From: Puccinia triticina
Lineage: Eukaryota > Basidiomycota > Pucciniomycetes > Pucciniales > Pucciniaceae
Length of the DNA: 64,000 nt
NCBI RefSeq assembly: GCF_026914185.1
Contig: NC_070572.1
Coordinates: 620,001-684,000, forward strand
Reading direction: 5' to 3'
Part shown: one piece after another, positions 20,628 to 30,666 of the stretch
How positions within the stretch are numbered: position 1 is the first letter of the stretch
Layout of the letters: each line of letters starts with the position of its first letter
Position numbers and translations under genes: made by a program
The notes under the pieces: model-generated
What the model saw: the letters and a program-made list of their open reading frames with translations, nothing else
What the model was told of the DNA's origin: nothing
Database searches by the model: none

Positions 20628-21743
20628 TCAATCGACAGAAAGGGCTGGTTGAGGTCGAGGAGGTTGGACTAGACGGCGATGGGGGGTGACATAGCGAGAC
20701 TGAGACTGAACCGCTTGGATCCGGTCCAATTCCATCGCCATGGGATCGGCAGTTGGGGCAGGGAGCGAGGGAGCTAGCACACCAGACTTATTGCGAAGTT
20801 GATTCGCCGCAAACTGGATGATGGTCGAGACATCATCAAACGGCGGCGCTTCCTTGTTGTTGAGCTGTTGGCTGATGGTGAACTCGAAAGTCATCGGCTC
20901 GACATCGGCAGGAGGGACAAACCGAGTCTGAAGGAAGATCCCGAACGCTTCATCCCAGGTGATCTTGAGCTGGGATAATTCAGACTTAAGTTTCGCCCAG
21001 ACTGACAAGGTTGTCTCGGTCGCCGGGGCTCTGTTGTTGAGGAGGGTCACAACTTCATTGAGGAGTTCGATCTTCCGGCGACGATCAGATCTGGAGCACT
21101 TCGTTTGGAGGAGGACAAAGATCTCCTTAGGCAAAGTGAGATGAGAGCTGTCCAGGATATCACCAAGGCCGTCTGCAACTGTGTTGCAGATGAGACTCGC
21201 AACGGTCGATGCTTCGTCCATCGTAAGGGTGTCGAAGTTCACCGGTTTGTCGGTGAAAGGTTCTTGTCGGACCAAGATATGACGGAGGGTCCGATCCAGC
21301 GCGGCTTCCCAGACGGGGAAGTTAGTGCCCTCGTAAAGGAGAACTGGTTTACGAGGGTTCAGCTGGTAGTGAACTTGCAAAGGATTCTTCACAAAATTCT
21401 CCATGATGAGCTCTTGTCGGGTACGGGGGCGATGTTGTTGGAACACCGGCTGCTGGACATTTTGATTCTGGAACTGGGTGTTCCGAAGCGCCGCAATTTC
21501 CTCACGAAGGTCCGCAAAGATTTGACGGGCCTGAGCCGGGGTAAGATCATCGTCCATGTTTTCGCTTGTCGACGGTGATGGAGGGATAGTAAAAGAGGAC
21601 GAGGAAGATGGTTGGGGTTGGGGTTGTGGTTGATTCAGGAGTTCAGTTCTTCTCTGATTGATTTGGTTTTCTCGATTCTTCAATTGTTGTTCTTCTTCAA
21701 TTTTCTTCAATTGTTCTTTCTTCTTTTCGATCCAGTTCATCAA
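20628..21743 (-). CDS. gag: Copia-2 Gag
   Basis: 371 residues. The N-terminus is a basic, glutamine-rich, probably coiled-coil stretch (IEKKKEQLKKIEEEQQ), then a Pro/Gln-Ser linker, then a Copia gag (UBN2-like) domain from about residue 130 (HYQLNPRKPVLL, FPVWEAALDRTLRHIL). The C-terminal part (MAMELDRIQAVQSQSRY) leads to the zinc knuckle that lies after the stop codon in the same frame. The start ATG at 21741-21743 lies about 60 nt after the LTR, with no upstream ATG in the short leader. Confidence 0.93.
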   Translation of the reverse strand: MMNWIEKKKEQLKKIEEEQQLKNRENQINQRRTELLNQPQPQPQPSSSSSFTIPPSPSTSENMDDDLTPAQARQIFADLREEIAALRNTQFQNQNVQQPVFQQHRPRTRQELIMENFVKNPLQVHYQLNPRKPVLLYEGTNFPVWEAALDRTLRHILVRQEPFTDKPVNFDTLTMDEASTVASLICNTVADGLGDILDSSHLTLPKEIFVLLQTKCSRSDRRRKIELLNEVVTLLNNRAPATETTLSVWAKLKSELSQLKITWDEAFGIFLQTRFVPPADVEPMTFEFTISQQLNNKEAPPFDDVSTIIQFAANQLRNKSGVLAPSLPAPTADPMAMELDRIQAVQSQSRYVTPHRRLVQPPRPQPALSVD

Positions 21744-21790
21744 ACGACCGGAATGAAAACGCGGGGAGACGGTGCAGAGCTCAGTAAGCA

Positions 21791-21801
21791 GGCTTTTAAC
21801 C
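21791..21801 (-). other. Primer-binding site of Copia-2
   Basis: GGCTTTTAACC abuts the LTR start at 21802, a border fixed independently by the target duplication. It equals the anticodon arm of tRNA-Lys(UUU) and not a CCA end; see Copia-1. Confidence 0.8.
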
Positions 21802-22158
21802 TATAAGATGCCAAATTTGATAAGGCAAATGGGATCTGGTCGATACAGTCCCGTCGCGGGTCAGCTGTCGGCTCTGACGAATCCCGGTTCCAATCTCGGT
21901 GAGATTGCCAAACAAACAATGAAAAAAAAACACATACCTGGTCGATACAGTCCCGTCGCGGGTCAGCTGTCGGCTCTGACGAATCCCGGTTCCAATCTCG
22001 GTGAGGAAAGAGATTGGAGCCGGGGCGCGGGATCGACCAGGCTAAGTACATGCAACAAGCCCTAACCGGGGGAAAATCCCCGGTCTCACTAACTAGGTTA
22101 GATGTCTAAGTACATGACTATGGGTTTGTAATCTTGAGTCTGACGCCCTACACTAACA
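21802..22158 (-). repeat. 5' LTR of Copia-2
   Basis: 357 bp; pairs with 17048-17404. Element-strand termini TGTTAG and CTTATA, so the usual terminal CA is TA here, as in Copia-1 (CTAATA). Confidence 0.97.
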
Positions 22159-22163
22159 CGCCC

Positions 22164-22729
22164 GAAAGGTTGTCAGCCAGTCGGCGGTCTGAGTAAACAA
22201 GCCGACCTGTCTGACAAGGCCCTCAGACAGCTCAATCTGACTGGTTCCTGCTCAGTCGGACCGACCTGTCCGTTGGCAAGGTCAAGAAATCACCTGAAAA
22301 AAGGGACCCTTGACCTATACCAAAATGATCTGCAAGAGTATCGGCAGATTATACACAGAAAGAAAAAATAAAAATAAAAAATAAACCAGCTGGTTTAACT
22401 TTACCACAAATTTCAGGAAGGTTTTGCTCGGTAAGGGGTTAGAGTGCGATTGTATACCATTGTACAGGCTTACACTCTAAGGGCCTGTACCATAGCCCGC
22501 GGATTCCAAGGATCTCGCCCGGGATTCACAACTTTCTGTGAAATCCGAGCGGCCCAGAATCCGGAGTACCATAGCGCCTAATTGACATTCTCATAATCCG
22601 AGGAAAGTTGCCTGTTTTCCTCAGATTGGAAAAATAGGTCGGACCTATTTTTTTCACCTCGGATTACGCCTTCGACCCCTCCCCCGCACCGTCAAAAGAT
22701 ACACTCATCACATCCTTGTATCGCTTCCC
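22164..22729. other. Gene-free stretch; repeat halves
   Basis: 22164-22300 continues the GTCGG-rich repeat that Copia-2 interrupted. 22320-22470 is A-rich with no gene. 22478-22700 starts with TAAGGGCCTGTACCATAGC and has a 24-bp palindrome-like piece (arms AAAAATAGGTC and GACCTATTTTT). The same skeleton with other words recurs at 25744-25940. Confidence 0.5.
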
Positions 22730-23880
22730 CTACATAAATGACAGTGAGTACCGACCATCGAGAGTAGCTCACTACACCCTCGATGGCTGGCAGAAGCCAA
22801 TCATCAATTGGAGTGCATACACACTCCACCAATGGCTGGTGTAGGCTCTTCACTTGCAATGGCCGGCGGGGACCGGTCATTAATAGGAGTACACTCCCTC
22901 CTTGATGCCCGGTCCGTACCTGCCATGAAAAGTCACTCGCCCAATTCTCGATGACCGGCTTGTTCCGGTCCTTGAGAGGAGTATGTACTTCCCAAGATGA
23001 CCGGAACGAGCCGGTCATCAAGAGGAAGATGTACTGATCAAGATGACCGGTTCGTTCCGGTCATCAAGGAAGTATGCACTCCTCCCGATGACCGGAATGA
23101 ACCCTTCCCTTGATGACCGGGTCGTTACGGTCATTTGGAGGAGTGCATATTCCCTTGATGACCGGAACGAACTGGTCATCAAGAGGAGTATCTACTCCTC
23201 AAGATGACCGGTTCGTTGCGGTCATCTTGAGGAGTACATCTTCCACTCGATGACCAGTTTGTTCCGGTCATCAAGGGAGTATGCACTCCTCCCGATGGCC
23301 GGAACGAACCGGTCATCTAGAGGTAGATATGATGACCGGTTTGTTCCGGTCATCTTGATGAGTACACCCTCCTCTCGACCACCGGTTCGTTCCGGTCATC
23401 TTGAGGAGTACACCCTCCTCTCGATGACTGGTTCGTTCCGGTCATCGGGAGGAGTGCATACTCCCTTGATGACCGGAACAAACTGGTCATCGAGTGGAAG
23501 ATGTACTCCTCAAGATGACCGCAACAAGCCAGTCATCGAGAGGAGTGGATCCTCCGGTCATCTTGAGGAGTAGATACTCCTCTTGATGACCAGTTCGTTC
23601 CGGTCATTGAGGGAATATGCACTCCTCCAAATGACCGTAACGACCCGGTCATCGAGGGAAGTGATTACTCCTGCGGTCATCGAGAGGAGTAATCACTTCC
23701 CTGGATGACCGGTTCATTTCGGCCATCTGGAGGAGTAACCAAAGGACATTGAGGGGAGCTCTCGATGATCAAACGGACCTATCATCGAGGGGAATACATT
23801 GCTCCCGATGCCCGGTGTGTATTGCTCTGGCTGACCGGTCAGTACCGCCGGTACAGATTACCGGTACTACCGGTACCAAG
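22730..23880. repeat. Palindromic array 2
   Basis: A tandem array with a period of about 44-46 bp. Two modules alternate. One is GATGACCGG plus six variable bases (often TTCGTT or AACGAA) plus CCGGTCATC. The other is a palindrome of the type GAGGAGTA-TACTCCTC or AAGAGGAGTA-CACTCCTC. Successive GATGACCGG starts include 22996, 23042 and 23087. At the right end the repeats pass into CCGGTAC words (23840-23880). ORFs drawn across it are shadows of the repeat. Confidence 0.85.
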
Positions 23881-23989
23881 GAGTTGATTAATCTGCGGTC
23901 CCATGGTACGCATTGTGGACAGCTCGGATTTTGAACTCCGGGAAACCGTGCAGGGAAAATAATCCCAACAAACCGGTATTTTTGGGGGC

Positions 23990-25345
23990 TCGGAAAAGTG
24001 TAATTGGTACACACCACCCGCAAGCGGGTGTGGTTTTCTCCGCAGCCACACCCAGTGGTTTTCCAACTGAACTCGCGCGGCCCCCGGAAACCATCATTTG
24101 GGGTGATGATACGTCACATAACTCGCCCGGGCCGGTCATCTGGCTGGTCAAATGACGACCAGCCAAGTTGTGCAGGACACACCGATGACCAGACAGCTGG
24201 CCGGTCATCAAGGTATACACATGCCTCGATGACTGGTCAGACGGCTGGTCGTCAAGGCAGACAGCTCGATGACCAGAGCCGGCCGGTCATCAAGAAGCTA
24301 GACACTTGATGACCGGCCATCTAACCGGTCATCAAGGATACACCTCGTTCAGCGCCGACCGGCCAGCTGGCTGGTCATTGAAGTGTCCTTGATGATCGGC
24401 TGGCTCCGGTCATCGAGGTACATGTATATACCTCGATGACCAGCCGTCCGACCAGTCATCGAGGTATACAACTCAATTCAATGACCGGCCAACTGGCTGG
24501 CAATCAAAATGTGTACCTCGATGACCGGCCAGCCGGCTGGTCTTTGAGGTATGAATGTACCTTGATGACCCGACCCGAGCCGGCCGGTCATCGAGGTGTA
24601 TGCCTTAATGGCAGGTCGGCTCTGGTCATCGATGATCAAGGGCTTGATGGGCTGCTGGCTCTGATGACCGGCTGATCAAGGTGTATGCCTGGACAACCGG
24701 CCGGCTCCGGTCATCAAGGTGCCTGTATACCTCAACGACCAACCAGCTGACCGGTCATCAAGGTACACATTTTGATGGCCAGCCAGTTGGCCGGTCATTG
24801 AGGTGTATACCTCGATGACTGGTCAGATGGCTGGTCATCAAGGTATATACATGTACCTCGATGACCGGAGCCAGCCGGTCATCAAGGACACTTCAATGAC
24901 CAGCCAGCTGGCCGGTCGGCGGTGATCGAGGTGTATCCTCATGATGACCGGTTAGATGGCTGGTCATCAAGTGTCTACCTTCTTGATGACCGGCCGGCTC
25001 CGGTCATCGAGCTGTCTGACTTGACGACCAGGCTTCTGACCAGTCATTGAGGCATGTATACCTTGATGACCGGCCAGTTGTCCGGTCATTGGTGTGTCCT
25101 GATGACCCGCGGCTCGCCGGTCATCAAGCTGCACAACTTGGCTGGTTGTCATTTGACCAGCCAGATGACCGCGGGCGAGTTATGTGTTGTATCATCACCC
25201 TGAATGATGGTTTCCGGGGGCCTCACGAGTTTTCCGGGGGCCGCGCGAGTTCCACTGGAAAACGGCGTGGCTGCGGAGAAAACCACACCTGCTTGCAGGT
25301 GGTGACATGTGGTATCTGTGCGGCATATGTGATGTGACCATCCCA
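23990..25345. mobile_element. Foldback-like element with palindromic core
   Basis: Left arm about 24010-24175 and right arm about 25125-25320 are inverted copies of each other. Landmarks shared in inverse order: GGTGTGGTTTTCTCCGCAGC, then AACTCGCGCGGCCCCCGGAA, then GTGATGATAC, then ACATAACTCGCCC, then CATCTGGCTGGTCAAATGAC. Between the arms lies an array of GATGACCGG/CCGGTCATC palindromes, here with GCTGGC inner words and AAGGTATACAC spacers. Long inverted arms that pass into short repeats are the mark of foldback elements. No transposase is encoded and I could not fix a target duplication. Confidence 0.7.
24120..25190. repeat. Palindromic array 3
   Basis: Core of the foldback-like element. 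GATGACCRG-inner-CYGGTCATC palindromes with AGGTATACAC or AAGGTGTAT spacers, in both orientations. It is more varied than array 2, and the inner words are mostly GCCAGCTGGC or CCGGCTC. Confidence 0.8.
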
Positions 25346-25743
25346 TGCTTCAGGTAGTGAGCTCGACTCCTGCGGGTGGTGGTCCTTTTTGCTTGATGAG
25401 GATGGGATTGGCTGCCATCGCTGCCGTCGGGGCCAGTACAACCCACCCGCCCGAAAGGTCGGGTACACATCACACTTGTCGTCGGCATCGAACCGACTGC
25501 TCAGTTCGACACCGGGAGCCATCCGACTACCCCTTCAGACGCCGGGATCATGCCGACGCGTCCGACGAATTTCACCCCAACGTCGATCCCACGTCGGCTT
25601 AGTGCGGGGTCGGCAGGGTGTTCACCGACGCAAGCGCCGACGTCGGCTAGACGTCAAAGTGCACCCGCAGTGTATCCACTGTACTCCACTGGGACTGGCG
25701 TGCACGCACCGCACGCCCACCCTGATAGCACCTTGGCATGAAT
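25346..25743. other. GTCGG-rich repeat, no gene seen
   Basis: Rich in CCGAC/GTCGG words; 25447 onward carries CGCCCGAAAGGTCGGG, the uninterrupted version of the site at which Copia-2 inserted (22159). Open frames here lack motifs and are not annotated. Confidence 0.4.
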
Positions 25744-25945
25744 TAAGGGCCTGTACCATAGCAGGTTGAAAAACAATTTTTCCTGCAGAAATCGATTTTT
25801 TGTGCAAAAAACAGTTTTTGCTAAAAATGTGTACCACAGCACCTGTTTTTTGGGTCATCCAGAAAACAGTTTTCCTCAAAAAAATGCAATTTTCAAAAAC
25901 AGGTCTGACCCTGTTTTTCACAGCTGTTTTTCCTCCCCCATCACC
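25744..25945. repeat. TAAGGGCCTG-headed repeat, copy 2
   Basis: Starts with the same 19 bases as 22478-22496 and then follows the same skeleton. A second GTACCACAGC word follows after about 75 bp, then AAAAACAGGTC-GACCCTGTTTTT, then a CCTCCCCC run. The filler words between these landmarks are different (ACAGTTTTT-like here, GGATTC-like in copy 1). The head resembles PIF/Harbinger ends (TAA plus GGGCCTG). No inverse right end was found. Confidence 0.45.
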
Positions 25946-26234
25946 CTCCATCACCTCATTACTCCAAGCCCGGAGCAAGCCAGCAATCAATCATCTTTCT
26001 CCTGGAAGTCCTCCCTCTGCTCGGAACAATCTATCATAGCTGACCAATCCAACCACTACAACTGGATTGGTCCAAGGAAAACAAAGAGAGTTTGGAAAAA
26101 AGAGTCCTTCTGGTTTGTCCTTCATCTCTCCTCCTTTACCTTGGACCGCTCTTCTCCTTCTTCCCACTTGGATCACTCTGTAGTATTGGTCCGAGAGGAA
26201 TTGTCTCCCCTCTCTCCAAACAATAGAACTATTG

Positions 26235-26364
26235 TTCCAAGAGAAAAGAGAACTCGATTGTTCCAAGAGAAAAGAGAACTTGATCTTTCCGAGAGAAAAG
26301 AGAACTCGATCTTTCCGAGAGAAAAGAGAACTTGATCTTTCCGAGAGAAAAGAGAACTCAATAA
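26235..26364. repeat. 26-bp minisatellite, five copies
   Basis: Five direct copies of a 26-bp unit of the form TTCC(A/G)AGAGAAAAGAGAAC plus six bases (about 26235-26364), with one to three changes between copies. ORFs in this area only translate the repeat. Confidence 0.9.
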
Positions 26365-26634
26365 CAGGAGTACACCCCTTGACACACCATATATGTAGCT
26401 CTGCCACTGGAGCATCCACACCCAAGTACACCCAAGTTGGGTGTCCATCAGTCCAGCGGCCAAGTCCCTGATCTCTCCTCTCCTTGCAATTCCACCAACT
26501 ACCCCATGGCACATGAAACCACCCCACCGGCCAACATCACCGGCACCAATCCACCAACCAACACTGATGCACTCGATTATCCGTTGGAAATCTTCCATAG
26601 ATGGTCAAACTGGTTCCGGAAAGTTGTACTCCAT

Positions 26635-27884
26635 TGTCAGGCTCGGTGATGCCAAGACACGAAGTCCTCTAGCTACACGAGTGACTGCGGCGAGTGGGCG
26701 CGTCTGTAGATGCAGTAAGATGATGGTTTATAAAGATTTATATCCCTGATGGGATGTAACGGAGGGGCCGCGAGAGCAGCGGAATGGTTAAGGTGCCCTC
26801 CGGGGCGGTTCTTACAGGGCCTGACAAGCAGGGGTAGTATGTCCTGTGTTGTCTGGGGTCCGACAAGCGGGGGTTGTTCGACAAGTTCCCAAGTATATAA
26901 TTGATGGGGATTACTCCCGAGATGATAAAGAGAAAATGAGCTGGACTTACTGTTGGAGCAGGAGTCCAGCGACGAGCAATGAATCTAAAAACAATCTAAC
27001 ACAAGCTGAGAGCAAACTGATCAACGAATATGTTCGGCGAAGTAGTGCGCTGCTGGGCGGTTAAAGTGATTGACGATTCTGGGGAGCCAGAGTCCTCCCA
27101 ACACCGGCTTTTATGCTGTTTCTGGGAGGCTCGTCGGCTCGCTATTCTCCTGGATGGCCTTCCAATACATTTTGTTGGAAGGCACAGCCTCTTTACTGGT
27201 CTTGCTACTCGTAAGACCCGTATCTCTTGGATACCGGTCACAAGGAAGATTCTTTCTTCTCGGAACTCGTTTAAAGAGTTCTACTCGAAATGACACGCTA
27301 GAGATCCTCTGCTCTCGAGTGGAGGATCACTAGGAGTCGGTTCCTATGCGGAGCTCTTCGGCGATTCGTGTCCGAGTCTTTCCGCTACTGTTGCTGCGAC
27401 GGAGCTCGGAAGAAGATTGCTACCACGCGACCAGGTACTGTAGTTCTCTGAGTCGCGTGGCTTGATTGTTTAGCCGCCTACTGGCGGCTGTTGTTTCCAT
27501 GCGACCAGGTACTACAGTACTCTGTATCGCGTGGCTGAGTGATTTAGCCGCTAACAAGCCCACGTAGTTTTCGCGCAACCAGTGGCTGTCTGCTGAGTAT
27601 TACGTGGGTCTTCTGAGTGGGTCTTTTTATACATGCTCCCTTGTTTTTGTTACTTGTACCTAGTTGGGATATATTGTACAGAAGAGATTCTGGACCGCGC
27701 GGCGGTCCCGTTGGTGTCTAGCTTCTCTAGGAAGCTATTTGTAATATTTAAAACAATTTAAAACAAATCTATGCTGCGCAGAGATCCGCGCTGCGGTCTG
27801 CTCTGCACCCGGTTTACGGCGCTCTTGGCTGCGCTACCGGAGCTGCAGGCGGGGCTCTATTCTAGAATGGTAGCCCGGCTGACA
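26635..27884 (-). repeat. 3' LTR of Gypsy-1
   Basis: 1250 bp, near-identical to 34708-35957. Minus-strand TATA-like box TATAAAAAG at 27623-27631. It holds two CATGCGACCAGGTACT-type repeats (about 27426 and 27494) and some ORFs common to both LTRs that lack any known motif. Confidence 0.97.
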
Positions 27885-27933
27885 TTCCCCACCACCAAGA
27901 TAAGTTACTCTTAACTTAGCTGACTTTCTAAAA

Positions 27934-30600
27934 TTATTTACGTTTAGAAGCTCTGTAGCTACGTAGGTGAATTGCACCGTCCGGGATGTTGTCTTCTGGC
28001 AGCCATTCATCTTTATCTGCAGATTGGTTTCTGTATCTTACAAGGTATAACCTTGTATCTTTTCCTGAAATCCTCTCCTTTTTATCTTTGAGGATCTTAT
28101 GTACCTTAAGTTGTTCTTTCTTTGAAGGTTCTTCTATGGGTACAGGTAACGGTTTGGGGACCACTTCATTTGCTCTTGCAACATATTTCTTGATAAGGCT
28201 TACGGGAAACACAGGGTGTTTCCTACTGAATTCTTCTGTCAAAATTACTTCTACTGCATTTTTACCGTGTAGGTTCTTAATGACAAAAGGTCCCACAAAC
28301 GCGGGTTTCAGTTTTCTGCTACCTCCCAGATTATTAAAGTTCACTGTGGACAGAAGCACTGGATCTCCTATTTGGAATTCAGGTTCTTTGTGACTTTTGT
28401 CCCAGCGAGTTTTACTATACTCTGCTGCTTCTTGGACACATCTGGCTGCGTGAGCATTTGTTGCGTCTAACATCTTTTTGAAGTCCGCGGCGGTTGGGTG
28501 GGCTACAGGTAATTTATCATTAATAGTATCCTTAGGTAACCGCGGTATCCATCCTCTTTCTAAGATGTAGGGCGTTTCTTTTGTAGTAGAATGTTTGCTG
28601 CTATTATATGCCATCTCTAATGCTGGCAACAGGTTGACCCAATCATGCGTGTACCCGTCACTGTTTTTAAACTCTAATCCAAACGCACAGAACCTTCTGA
28701 GTAGGTCTTCTAATGTTTGTATCATGCGTTCTGCTAGGCCATCTGTCTGCGGATGGTATGCAGTGGAAAAAGCTAGTTTAGTACCCAGCATATCATGCAA
28801 GTTTCGCCAAAATTCTGATGTAAATTTAGGGTCCCTGTCACTTATAATAATTTTTGGGATACCTACGTCAGCCATTATTCTATTCCAAAATAATATGGCT
28901 ACTTCCATAGCTGTATCATCTTTATGATGCGGGATAAACCTGGCTCTTTTTGAGAACCTGTCTACTACTACTAGAACAGAGTTGTAGGAGAAAGGTCCTC
29001 CAGGGGGTAGGCCAGTTACAAAATCCATGTTGATTATTTCCCACCGCGTTTTTGGTTCCGCAATGGTTTGTAATAATCCAAATCTCTTGCCGGTTTGCTT
29101 GTTAGACTTCTGGCAAATTTCACATGACTTAACATATTCTTTAACCTGGGTTTTCCAGTCAATCCACCAGGCGGTTTGTTTGACTCTTTCAACGGTACGC
29201 TCTTCGGAGAAGTGACCGGAACCAACATTGTCATGGCATTCTTGTAACATATTTTTTATGTGACTCTCTTTGCTTAGCACAATTACGCTAGAATGTCTAT
29301 GGCGAAAATAAATTATGCCGTCTAAGAGTGTGAATTGTCCGGCTTTGTAAGGAGTAAGCCATTTCTCCGGTAGACTAGCAATCAATTCTGGCGCGCTGTT
29401 TTCATTGTCCAATATATTGATTAATTTAACTAGCTCCATATCTTCACTGTAACTAACTCTGACCTCTTCGAAGAATACATCATCAATGTCACATACATGA
29501 ATGCCTAAGATTGGAAATACATCCTCATCTTCTGGGTCGTACGCTGGGTTATCTGGAGTATTGGGTAGAGCCCATCTACTTAGTCCGTCGGCATTAGTAT
29601 GCTTAGCTCCCGCTCTATGAATTATAGTCATGTGGCCTCTATATTGCTGAATTGCGATTTGCCATCTGAGCATGTGACGGTTAGGTGTTTTCATATTCAT
29701 GAGAGTTTTCACAGCAGTACAGTCGGTGACTACTATGATTTTACAACCTTCCAGATAGTAGTGTAATTTTTCTAATGCCCAAACAAGGCAGAGACATTCC
29801 ATCTGACTAGCGCCGTATCTCATCTCTGTTTTACGGACTTGTCTTGATATGAACAAGATTGGTTTTTCTACCGGTACTCCATCTATAATGAATTCTTGGT
29901 GTAACGCGGCGCCTATTCCCTCAAAACAAGCATCTATGTACAGGATGAATGGTAGAGCGTAATCTGGTTGAGCTAAGACAGGGGCAGTGGTTATGAGTCT
30001 CTTTAGCTGCTCATAGTCTTCTACTCTCCCGTAGGTCATCTCAAAAAATACATCCTTGCTACATAGTTCATACAAACTTTTGGTTATGTTTGCAAACCTA
30101 GGGATGTGTTGACGGTAATAGCTACAGAATCCAAGAAATGACTGCATTTCCGTAATAGTCTGTGGCATAGGTTTGAGTAGTACTGCCGCCACTCTATTTT
30201 GATCTATAGCTAGTGATAAACCTGAGACAATATGGCCTAAGGCTTTAAGTTCTTTGAATCCAAAGTTGCATTTCTTAATGGACATTTTCAAACCGGATTT
30301 TATTGCCGTTTTGAGTACTAATCTTATTTTCTCAAGATGTTCCTCCCAGTCCGTAGAATATATGATGATGTCATCTATATACACCATCATCCAGCTTTGT
30401 CGGATAAAAGATCCGAATATGGTATCCATCATACGCTGAAAGTGGGACGGCGCATTTTTAATACCAAAAGGCATGCGCAAATATTCGTAAACACCTAAGT
30501 GGCAGATAATTCTCATAAATTGCCTACTCTCTTCCTTAATAGGAATTTGGTGGAAACCTTTAAGCACGTCCATTGTCGTGATAAACTTCGCGTTAGCCAA
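27934..30600 (-). CDS. pol: Gypsy-1 Pol: RT, RNase H, integrase
   Basis: 888 codons open from an internal Met, but the frame really starts upstream of the TGA at 30667. [31 protein letters not shown] and the active site YIDD (about 74-77). An RNase H-type region begins near residue 245 (LYIDACFEG). The integrase HHCC zinc finger is around 450-490 (HDNVGSGHF to CEICQKS). The core catalytic acids are in [19 protein letters not shown] and [10 protein letters not shown]. The C-terminus (about 830-885) has YLVRYRNQ and DEWLPEDNI, resembling a chromodomain, as in chromoviruses. All catalytic residues appear present. Confidence 0.95.
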   Translation of the reverse strand: MANAKFITTMDVLKGFHQIPIKEESRQFMRIICHLGVYEYLRMPFGIKNAPSHFQRMMDTIFGSFIRQSWMMVYIDDIIIYSTDWEEHLEKIRLVLKTAIKSGLKMSIKKCNFGFKELKALGHIVSGLSLAIDQNRVAAVLLKPMPQTITEMQSFLGFCSYYRQHIPRFANITKSLYELCSKDVFFEMTYGRVEDYEQLKRLITTAPVLAQPDYALPFILYIDACFEGIGAALHQEFIIDGVPVEKPILFISRQVRKTEMRYGASQMECLCLVWALEKLHYYLEGCKIIVVTDCTAVKTLMNMKTPNRHMLRWQIAIQQYRGHMTIIHRAGAKHTNADGLSRWALPNTPDNPAYDPEDEDVFPILGIHVCDIDDVFFEEVRVSYSEDMELVKLINILDNENSAPELIASLPEKWLTPYKAGQFTLLDGIIYFRHRHSSVIVLSKESHIKNMLQECHDNVGSGHFSEERTVERVKQTAWWIDWKTQVKEYVKSCEICQKSNKQTGKRFGLLQTIAEPKTRWEIINMDFVTGLPPGGPFSYNSVLVVVDRFSKRARFIPHHKDDTAMEVAILFWNRIMADVGIPKIIISDRDPKFTSEFWRNLHDMLGTKLAFSTAYHPQTDGLAERMIQTLEDLLRRFCAFGLEFKNSDGYTHDWVNLLPALEMAYNSSKHSTTKETPYILERGWIPRLPKDTINDKLPVAHPTAADFKKMLDATNAHAARCVQEAAEYSKTRWDKSHKEPEFQIGDPVLLSTVNFNNLGGSRKLKPAFVGPFVIKNLHGKNAVEVILTEEFSRKHPVFPVSLIKKYVARANEVVPKPLPVPIEEPSKKEQLKVHKILKDKKERISGKDTRLYLVRYRNQSADKDEWLPEDNIPDGAIHLRSYRASKRK

Positions 30601-30666
30601 GTTATGTAACGAGTGGTCTATACGGGGGATAGGGTAATTATCCGCTTTCGTATAATTGTTAAGCGC

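Larger units (their letters stand above)
17048..22158 (-). mobile_element. Copia-2: young full-length Ty1/Copia retrotransposon
   Basis: A 5.1-kb element flanked by the 5-bp duplication CGCCC (17043-17047 and 22159-22163). The LTRs (17048-17404, 21802-22158) are both 357 bp and differ at only two sites (C/T in the CAGCTGTTGG and CTGATGAAT words near 17113-17122), so insertion is recent. It has a poly-purine tract, a primer-binding site, and gag and pol in one frame interrupted by a single TGA. It landed in a GTCGG-rich repeat upstream of SEC22. If that TGA is suppressed or absent in sister copies, the family may be active. Confidence 0.97.

Noticed and set aside
20628..20630. TGA as selenocysteine codon
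   Set aside because: No reason to expect selenocysteine insertion in a fungal Copia element; readthrough or a point mutation is simpler.
22730..25190. Regularly spaced palindromic repeats as a CRISPR array
   Set aside because: The gaps between repeats are themselves repeated palindromes, not unique spacers; there are no cas genes, and the window is from a eukaryote with spliced genes.
25991..26598. 178- and 141-codon minus-strand ORFs
   Set aside because: Driven by the 26-bp minisatellite at 26235-26364; no domain, and the plus strand is equally open.
26846..27333. Small ORFs shared by both Gypsy LTRs
   Set aside because: They are identical in both LTRs because the LTRs are identical; no motif, and LTRs rarely code.
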